This document shows positions 58,946 to 64,000 of a stretch of 64,000 nucleotides of DNA, piece after piece; within the stretch, counting starts at the first letter, position 1, and each line of letters opens with the position of its first letter. Under the pieces are notes generated by a model. The model made no database searches, was not told the DNA's origin, and was given only the letters and a program-made list of their open reading frames with translations. Source of the DNA: a virus; the IMG/VR virus record IMGVR_UViG_3300028864_000014, positions 1 to 64,000 of that record. One strand, 5' to 3'. Made by a program: the position numbers and the translations under genes.

Positions 58946-60178
58946 TTAATCAATGTTACTATTAATATACAAGGTCTCTACATTTTTTATTTTATTAGTT
59001 GAAATTAGTGTATCTTTATTATCATATATTTCTTCATTTTTCAATGAATTATCAACTTGTTTATTATCAGGATATAAATTTTCATTTTTTAATTTATTAT
59101 CATAATATACATTTTCAAATAATTTTTCATTTGTTAATTTATTATTAGAATCTACATTTTTAAATATATCTGAATCCCTCAATTTATTATGAGAATCCAC
59201 ATTTAAATACAATTCTTCATAATTTAGTGTATTATCTATTTCTATATTATTATACATTTTTTCATTAGTTAAAACATTATTATATTCAGAATTTTTAAAT
59301 ATCTCTTCATTACTCAAAGAATTATTTACTATTATACTATCATCAAACAAACTTTCATTAGACAATATATTATTCACTATTGTATTTTCATCATATAATT
59401 GCTCATTTGTTAATTTATTATCAGAACCTATATTTTTAAATAAATCTTCATTAATAAGTTTATTATCTGAACCTATATTTTTAAATAAATCTTCATTGAT
59501 TAGATTATTATTTGATTCTATATTTTTAAATAAATCCTCATTAATTAAAGAATTATTCGATATAGTATTTTCATCATATAATTGCTCATTTGTTAATTTA
59601 TTGTCTGAACCTATATTTTTAAATAAATCTTCATTGATTAGATTATTATTTGATTCTATATTTTTAAATAAATCCTCATTTGTTAATGTGTTGTCTGAAC
59701 CTATATTTTTAAATAAATCTTCATTTGTTAAAGAATTATTATCTATTATATTATTAAATAATATTTCTTTATTTGGAGTTTTAATTATATTTATATTTTT
59801 AAATAATATCTCTTTTCTTGGTGTTTTAATTACATCTACATTTTTAAATAATATTTCTTTTCTTGGTGTTTTAATTAGTGAATTATTAGTAAATAAATAT
59901 TCTTTATTTGGAGTTTTATTTCTTGATATGACATTTTCTGAATTACCAGTAACATCATCATTAACTCCAAATTCATATATAGATTTTGGAGGAGTTTTAG
60001 TTCTTGCTACAACAATTTCATAATTTCCAGTAACATCACCCAATAATTTTCTTCTGATATTTATTGATGATGGTTGAGTATAAACAGTTTCATTATTAGG
60101 TGTTAATCCTAATAATCCATGATTATTAACTACAATATTATCAATTACATAATTATTATTTAAATTACCCATTTCCAT
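58946..60178 (-). CDS. 15-residue tandem-repeat protein
   Basis: 410 residues. After about 90 residues, nearly the whole protein is about 18 copies of a 15-residue unit of the form E-D-L-F-K-N-I-x-S-D/N-N-x-L-x-N. Earlier units read TPRKEILFKNVDVIK and are more diverged. Regular spacing of L-F and N-x-L suggests a solenoid or extended fibre. It overlaps the 150-residue gene by 14 bp. No family recognised. Confidence 0.75.
   Translation of the reverse strand: MEMGNLNNNYVIDNIVVNNHGLLGLTPNNETVYTQPSSINIRRKLLGDVTGNYEIVVARTKTPPKSIYEFGVNDDVTGNSENVISRNKTPNKEYLFTNNSLIKTPRKEILFKNVDVIKTPRKEILFKNINIIKTPNKEILFNNIIDNNSLTNEDLFKNIGSDNTLTNEDLFKNIESNNNLINEDLFKNIGSDNKLTNEQLYDENTISNNSLINEDLFKNIESNNNLINEDLFKNIGSDNKLINEDLFKNIGSDNKLTNEQLYDENTIVNNILSNESLFDDSIIVNNSLSNEEIFKNSEYNNVLTNEKMYNNIEIDNTLNYEELYLNVDSHNKLRDSDIFKNVDSNNKLTNEKLFENVYYDNKLKNENLYPDNKQVDNSLKNEEIYDNKDTLISTNKIKNVETLYINSNID
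59040..59900 (-). repeat. 45-bp tandem repeats
   Basis: DNA repeats underlying the 15-residue protein repeat. The central copies (about 59400-59720) are almost identical, which indicates recent duplication; the flanking copies are diverged. Confidence 0.8.
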
Positions 60179-60617
60179 CTAATTTTCTTTTCTTAATCAT
60201 TTCCTCAATATATTGATCAGTAGGCAATTTAATACTTGGATCTGACTTCTTAATAGGTTTATCAGAATTATCTTTAATACCTTCTTTATCATTTATCTCT
60301 TTAACTATTGAAGCTAAATATTGTTCTGGACTCATTTTTAAATCATCATCAGTATAAATCATACCATAAACAGTATCATCATTAAATATATAAAATTCTT
60401 TTGATGATAAAGTAAAATCTTGATAAAAAATCAACTTACCTATTGAACCATATGTCAGAACTTGTTTTCCTGTCATTTCCAAATATTTATTCATAAATGG
60501 ATCTTTAATTCTAACTGTTTCTTGTTTTAAATCAATAAAATTTTCTCCCAAATTCATTTTAAAAATTGATATCTTTCTAAATATATTTAGCATTTGTGTA
60601 TTTGATACTATTATCAT
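60165..60617 (-). CDS. Hypothetical protein
   Basis: 150 residues. A beta-rich first 90 residues (QVLTYGSIGKLIFYQDFTLS) and a Lys/Pro-rich end. No family recognised. Overlaps both neighbours by a few bases, forming a three-gene unit with the 183-residue and repeat-protein genes. Confidence 0.65.
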   Translation of the reverse strand: MIIVSNTQMLNIFRKISIFKMNLGENFIDLKQETVRIKDPFMNKYLEMTGKQVLTYGSIGKLIFYQDFTLSSKEFYIFNDDTVYGMIYTDDDLKMSPEQYLASIVKEINDKEGIKDNSDKPIKKSDPSIKLPTDQYIEEMIKKRKLDGNG

Positions 60618-61165
60618 TGTGTATAAATATTATCTTTTAAGTCATTTTTATCTGTTCCTTCGTCATCTGATTTATCTTTTAATTGACCTAATTTATCAAT
60701 CATAAAATCTTCTTTTATATCTTCAACATCAACCTCTTCGACCAATTCTCCTTTTTCTTCCATTTCATCGTTAAATTGATGAATTTTCAATAATATTTTA
60801 TTTATTTCCAATGCTTTACCTTCAGTTGGAGTTTCAATTGGAGCAGCACCTTGTTCTTGAGATTGAGAATTATCAGTTCCTTTCATTTGATCTAGTCTAA
60901 CCATAAATATAACTCTATATCTAAAAAATGAATCTTCATCTTCATCTTTATCTTCAGTTTCTTCTATAGGTTCAGAAAAATTAAAAATTAAAAATTTTTC
61001 CATTGGATTAGAATTAGAAATATCTATTTGACCATCCAATGAGCAGCCTTGAGCAGCCAATGAACCTTCACTAAACCATTTTTCGATTTGAGATTTTAAT
61101 TCCTTAAAAAATACTGTTATTTTATAATCAGCAGATTCTACATATTCTTCAAAAAGTTTCTTCAT
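60614..61165 (-). CDS. Hypothetical protein with T4-like head
   Basis: 183 residues. Start MKKLFEEYVESADY parallels the T4-type capsid-targeting heads (V-E before Ser). An acidic C-terminus and a Gln/Pro/Thr linker are present. First gene of its unit, 20 bp behind a TTTTTATATATAC element. Confidence 0.65.
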   Translation of the reverse strand: MKKLFEEYVESADYKITVFFKELKSQIEKWFSEGSLAAQGCSLDGQIDISNSNPMEKFLIFNFSEPIEETEDKDEDEDSFFRYRVIFMVRLDQMKGTDNSQSQEQGAAPIETPTEGKALEINKILLKIHQFNDEMEEKGELVEEVDVEDIKEDFMIDKLGQLKDKSDDEGTDKNDLKDNIYTQ

Positions 61166-61184
61166 TTATAATAATTATTTTAAA

Positions 61185-61196
61185 GTATATATAAAA
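61185..61196 (-). promoter_or_regulatory. TTTTATATATAC element
   Basis: Minus-strand AT-rich box 20 bp upstream of the 183-residue gene; same spacing as the boxes before the baseplate operon and the gp26-like gene. Confidence 0.45.
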
Positions 61197-61224
61197 ATAA
61201 CTTCATAGAAAATCACATAAAAAA

Positions 61225-61236
61225 ATTAATATATAA
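61225..61236 (+). promoter_or_regulatory. ATTAATATATAA element before tagged array
   Basis: Five bases before the ATG at 61242. The plus-strand counterpart of the box at 61185-61196, so the two units diverge from here. Confidence 0.4.
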
Positions 61237-61241
61237 GAAAC

Positions 61242-61598
61242 ATGAAGTATATTAAAAAATTCGAAGGTTCTAATGAAAAAGGTAAATTTTGGAAAATAAA
61301 TACAGATGAGCCATATTTTGAAATATCATTACATAAACTTGGATTTGATGACTCAATAAAGGAGACAATTTACAGTATGAATAACTACCACATAAAAAAT
61401 AGCGGGTTAGTTTATATTTATATAATTGACACAAACACATCATGGATGGGAATATCTGTAACATGGAGTCAAGTTTCAGATTTCAGAAAAGATACTGCAA
61501 TAGAAAACGGTAATGAGTATATGGGAGAAGTCGATATAACAGAAGAAGATATTAAAAAATGGAAACTAATTAAAACAGCCGAAAAATTTAATTTATGA
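61242..61598 (+). CDS. Tagged small protein (MKYIKKFEG...EKFNL)
   Basis: 118 residues, head MKYIKKFEGS, tail TAEKFNL. Trp-rich middle (NTSWMGISVTWSQVSD). Its stop overlaps the next start by four bases. No domain recognised. Confidence 0.75.
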   Translation: MKYIKKFEGSNEKGKFWKINTDEPYFEISLHKLGFDDSIKETIYSMNNYHIKNSGLVYIYIIDTNTSWMGISVTWSQVSDFRKDTAIENGNEYMGEVDITEEDIKKWKLIKTAEKFNL

Positions 61599-62236
61599 AA
61601 TATCTAAAAGCATTTGAATCAGAAGTATCATCAGGTAATGCATCAGGAAAGGCTGGGGTTGGATCAATTCCATTTGGAAGAGGTTATATGCAATCAGGTG
61701 GAAACAATGGAGCCAGTGGCATAGTATTCACTGCGGTTGGAGAACCATCTTATACTACATACAAAAGTATGAAGCATTCGAAAAAAGAATTGAAAGAGAA
61801 AAGAAGAAGATTGAAAATGTATAAAAAATTCAAAAAAGATTCTATAATATCAGAGAGAATTGTTGAGATTGATCAAAGTTCATGGAATTGGGGATCAGAA
61901 ACAAATGATGAAAATATAGGCAAATATGTTATAATGAATGAATTTGAAAAAGATGCATTTGCATCTACTAGAGAAAATAAAAAAGAATTAAATGATTTTG
62001 TTAAAAATAATAGTGGTAAAATAGTAGCATCAAAAAAATCAGGAGTTGGTGTTACTTATATGATAAAGTATAATAATATACCTGAGTATTTAAAAAAATA
62101 TTTTGTTAGTTTTAACTTTACAAATGACGCAGAACATAAATATATGAGAGCAATAAAAAGACATAACACAATTGAATTCATAGGATCAAAAGAAGAATGT
62201 GAAATTAAAATATCAACAAAAAAATATAATTTATAA
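61595..62236 (+). CDS. Tagged protein with Gly-rich segment (MKYLKAFES...KKYNL)
   Basis: 213 residues. Head MKYLKAFESE, then a Gly/Ser/Ala-rich stretch (about 12-50, including SGNASGKAGVGS and RGYMQSGGNNGASG), then a strongly basic helix (KHSKKELKEKRRRLKMYKKF), then an ordinary domain and tail TKKYNL. The basic helix could bind DNA. One-base overlap with the next gene. Confidence 0.72.
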   Translation: MKYLKAFESEVSSGNASGKAGVGSIPFGRGYMQSGGNNGASGIVFTAVGEPSYTTYKSMKHSKKELKEKRRRLKMYKKFKKDSIISERIVEIDQSSWNWGSETNDENIGKYVIMNEFEKDAFASTRENKKELNDFVKNNSGKIVASKKSGVGVTYMIKYNNIPEYLKKYFVSFNFTNDAEHKYMRAIKRHNTIEFIGSKEECEIKISTKKYNL

Positions 62237-62679
62237 TGATAATACATTTCAAGGAATTTATAACAGAAGGATTTTTAAATATATTCAATAAAAAAAAAGA
62301 ATCTATTGAAAATGATAATGAGAAAATTCTCAGAATGATTTATGATAAAGAGCCAGAACTACAAAAGTATAAATTTGAAGTAGATTCTTGGAATAGAAGA
62401 GGAGATTTATTACCAAGAGAAAAAAGAAATGATGAAATAATAACCAACCTAAATGGAATTGATGTTATTTTTGATACAGTAACAAAAATTTACGAAATTT
62501 CTATTGCGCCTAGATACGATTTTGATTTTTCTCTTAGAATACTCAATTTAATTGATGAAAATTATGACACACTTTCTCATAATTTATACAAATCTAGTAT
62601 ATCAACAAAATCAATATTATTCACAGAAATGAGTGAAGAAAGAAAATTTGAATTAGACACAAAAAAATATAATCTATAA
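62236..62679 (+). CDS. Tagged protein with T4-type head (FKEFITEG...KKYNL)
   Basis: 147 residues. HFKEFITEGFL has I-T-E before Gly, the closest plus-strand match to the T4 head FIAEA, and the tail is TKKYNL. It carries both signatures, like 50996. Confidence 0.75.
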   Translation: MIIHFKEFITEGFLNIFNKKKESIENDNEKILRMIYDKEPELQKYKFEVDSWNRRGDLLPREKRNDEIITNLNGIDVIFDTVTKIYEISIAPRYDFDFSLRILNLIDENYDTLSHNLYKSSISTKSILFTEMSEERKFELDTKKYNL

Positions 62680-62680
62680 G

Positions 62681-63073
62681 ATGAAAAAATTTGATGAATT
62701 TATAAAAGAAGATGCATTTGCAACTATGGGAAACACAGGAGGAATGGGTGCTATTGTAGCTGCTCAACCAGGAAGTATTCCAGGATCTCAAGGAACTACT
62801 GGTTCTGGTGATATTAGTCAGCCTCTTGCTACATATTCTAAACCCGTAGTAAATTTAAAAAGACATAAAAAATCTAAGAAAAATAAAATGAGAAAAGTAG
62901 AATCATTTGATATTTTCATGAAAGAAGAAAATGAGATAATAGACAATTTCACTGCAAGATATTATGATAATTATGATGATGAAGAAGAACCAAGTTATGA
63001 AGTAAATATTCAAGATATTGAAGAAAATAATATTAAAAAAATTCAAATGTACGAAAAAGATGAAAATAAATAA
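62681..63073 (+). CDS. Gly-rich protein with T4-type head (KFDEFIKED)
   Basis: 130 residues. MKKFDEFIKEDAFAT (I-K-E before Asp) leads into a Gly/Ala/Ser/Pro-rich tract (about 16-55), then a basic RHKKSKKNKMRK segment and an acidic end. Its layout parallels 61595. It overlaps the interrupted tagged gene by 14 bp. Confidence 0.7.
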   Translation: MKKFDEFIKEDAFATMGNTGGMGAIVAAQPGSIPGSQGTTGSGDISQPLATYSKPVVNLKRHKKSKKNKMRKVESFDIFMKEENEIIDNFTARYYDNYDDEEEPSYEVNIQDIEENNIKKIQMYEKDENK

Positions 63074-63356
63074 ATTTAGCCAACTAAATGAATCTAATGA
63101 AATACCATATAATAAATCATTAGGATATGATATGTCAATGATAGATTATCTAGCCAAAAGTTTTCAATTATGGACAGATGCATAAGATTTATCACCAAAA
63201 TCCGCTGATGAATATAGCATAGATGAATTAACAGATGTTCAGTATGATTATATAAAAAAATTCATAATTTTATGGGATTCAACTGAAGAATTTGAGAGAG
63301 ATTATAATATAAATGGAATTAAATTAGAACAAAAAGCAAAAAAATTTAATATATAA
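63060..63356 (+). pseudogene. Tagged gene interrupted by an in-frame TAA
   Basis: Reading from ATG 63060 gives MKINKFSQLNESNE (T4-like head, L-N-E before Ser), 41 codons, then TAA at 63183-63185, then 56 more codons in the same frame ending KKFNI and TAA at 63354-63356. Both family ends are therefore intact, which points to one recent nonsense change, a sequencing error or readthrough. Confidence 0.75.
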
Positions 63357-63367
63357 AATAAGAAATA

Positions 63368-63913
63368 ATGGATAGTATAAGATCAAAATATCAGAAATAT
63401 GGAGTTAAAAATTTCTATGAATGGAATTTTGATCAATATAATAATCCGCATGAGCCAATAATACAAAAATCAATAAAATTTGTAAATGATAATTGGAATA
63501 TAAATTTCAACAAATCATTAGATTTGGCTGCAGGTAAAGGAGAAATTTCTAAAACATTAATAAATCTTGGATATAAAAACATTGATGCTTGTGATGCATA
63601 TTCATGTGATTACTACAAAACAAACGACAACACAAAATGTGAAAAAATATCATTTGATGATATCATAAACGGTTCATTAGATAATAAAAAATATAATATC
63701 ATAATTTGCAGTTTTGCACTACACTTATTAGAGCAATCAAAATTACCAACATTTCTATATAAATTAACTCAAATTAGTAACCAATTACTAATATTATCAC
63801 CTCACAAAAGACCAGAAATAAGAGAAGAATGGGGCTGGAAACTTCAAAATGAAATAGTTATAGAAAAAGTCAGAACTAGACTATTTGATAATATTTTTTC
63901 TAAACAATCTTAA
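63368..63913 (+). CDS. SAM-dependent methyltransferase, class I
   Basis: 181 residues. Motif I SLDLAAGKGEIS near 56 binds SAM; the acidic loop (NIDACDAYS), NIIICSFALHLLE near 112 and the LLILSPHKRPE strand follow in the usual Rossmann order. The substrate is not evident. It follows the interrupted tagged gene by 11 bp. Confidence 0.82.
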   Translation: MDSIRSKYQKYGVKNFYEWNFDQYNNPHEPIIQKSIKFVNDNWNINFNKSLDLAAGKGEISKTLINLGYKNIDACDAYSCDYYKTNDNTKCEKISFDDIINGSLDNKKYNIIICSFALHLLEQSKLPTFLYKLTQISNQLLILSPHKRPEIREEWGWKLQNEIVIEKVRTRLFDNIFSKQS

Positions 63914-63953
63914 TAATTTTTTATATAACATTATAAAATAAAATTATAAAATA

Positions 63954-64000
63954 ATGGACTATAAAAAGGATTATTATAAAGAATTAGGATTAAATAAAGA
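63954..64000 (+). CDS. Start of a probable J-domain (DnaJ-like) protein
   Basis: Only 15 codons lie in the window: MDYKKDYYKELGLNK. The KDYYKELGL start is the signature beginning of a J-domain. The HPD motif would be just outside the window. Phage J-domain proteins can recruit host DnaK. Confidence 0.6.
   Translation, partial: MDYKKDYYKELGLNK

Noticed and set aside
59496-60023. 175-codon plus-strand frame with regular FLNKSSL repeats
   Set aside because: It is the complement of the 45-bp repeat array; the minus frame is longer, starts properly and joins an overlapping gene unit.
63183-63185. Reassigned TAA codon across the genome
   Set aside because: TAA ends nearly all genes here at sensible places, so only local readthrough, mutation or error remains.
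1-64000. Integrase, attachment sites or insertion sequences
   Set aside because: No integrase, transposase or terminal inverted repeats with target duplications were seen; the only mobile-like gene is the HNH endonuclease.

Overview
The window is a stretch of a large, very AT-rich, tailed-phage genome with a contractile tail (myovirus) and many T4-like parts. The sequence shows a tail sheath, tail tube, baseplate hub, cell-puncturing spike, UvsX-type recombinase, DnaB-type helicase, ribonucleotide reductase, sigma factor, endolysin and a tRNA array. Start codons are preceded by A/T-rich sequence rather than Shine-Dalgarno motifs. Several promoters match the Bacteroidota form (TTTG, 19-20 bp, TAnnTTTG). 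I therefore infer a phage of a Bacteroidota (Flavobacterium-like) host. No capsid, terminase or DNA polymerase gene is visible here, so this is part of a larger genome.

Layout. 1-1010: end of a collagen-like tail fibre gene. 1088-1914: two small tagged genes. 1917-3581: about 14 tRNA genes on the minus strand, several with abnormal architecture. 3664-11408: minus-strand small genes, two probable head or core proteins, a HAD phosphatase and a Nudix protein; a membrane-spanning virion-like protein runs the other way. 11481-20145: tail genes (gp26-like baseplate factor, tube, 1200-residue sheath) mixed with glycosyltransferase and tagged genes. 20848-28625: sigma factor, rhomboid protease, VWA/metallopeptidase protein and MoxR-type AAA+ ATPase, interrupted by an RHH plus HNH-endonuclease insertion. 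28688-35458: glycosyltransferase-like protein, class II RNR, helicase and UvsX. 36161-43512: baseplate operon ending in a spike with two peptidoglycan-hydrolase domains. 43570-50328: heptose-kinase-like enzyme, overlapping small genes, a degenerate phosphoesterase, a GGCT-like enzyme and an AAA ATPase. 50402-64000: dense arrays of tagged small genes with an adenine methyltransferase, a DERA homologue, a GH19 endolysin, a Nudix hydrolase, a 45-bp-repeat protein, a SAM methyltransferase and the start of a J-domain protein.

The most striking content is a family of about 22 small proteins that share both ends but not the middle: an N-terminal MK(Y/H)(I/L)KxFE-like head and a C-terminal K(F/Y)N(L/I) tail. 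A second set has heads resembling the T4 capsid-targeting peptide with its gp21-type I/L-x-E cleavage site. I infer that these are virion-packaged, possibly injected, proteins with exchangeable middles. Also notable are tRNAs without a D-arm or with long variable arms for Arg, Gly, Thr and Pro, a DERA missing its Schiff-base lysine, and a rhomboid/VWA/MoxR module. Two promoter types appear: the host-like type before the regulatory genes, and a TTTWATATATAA-like element before structural and tagged genes.
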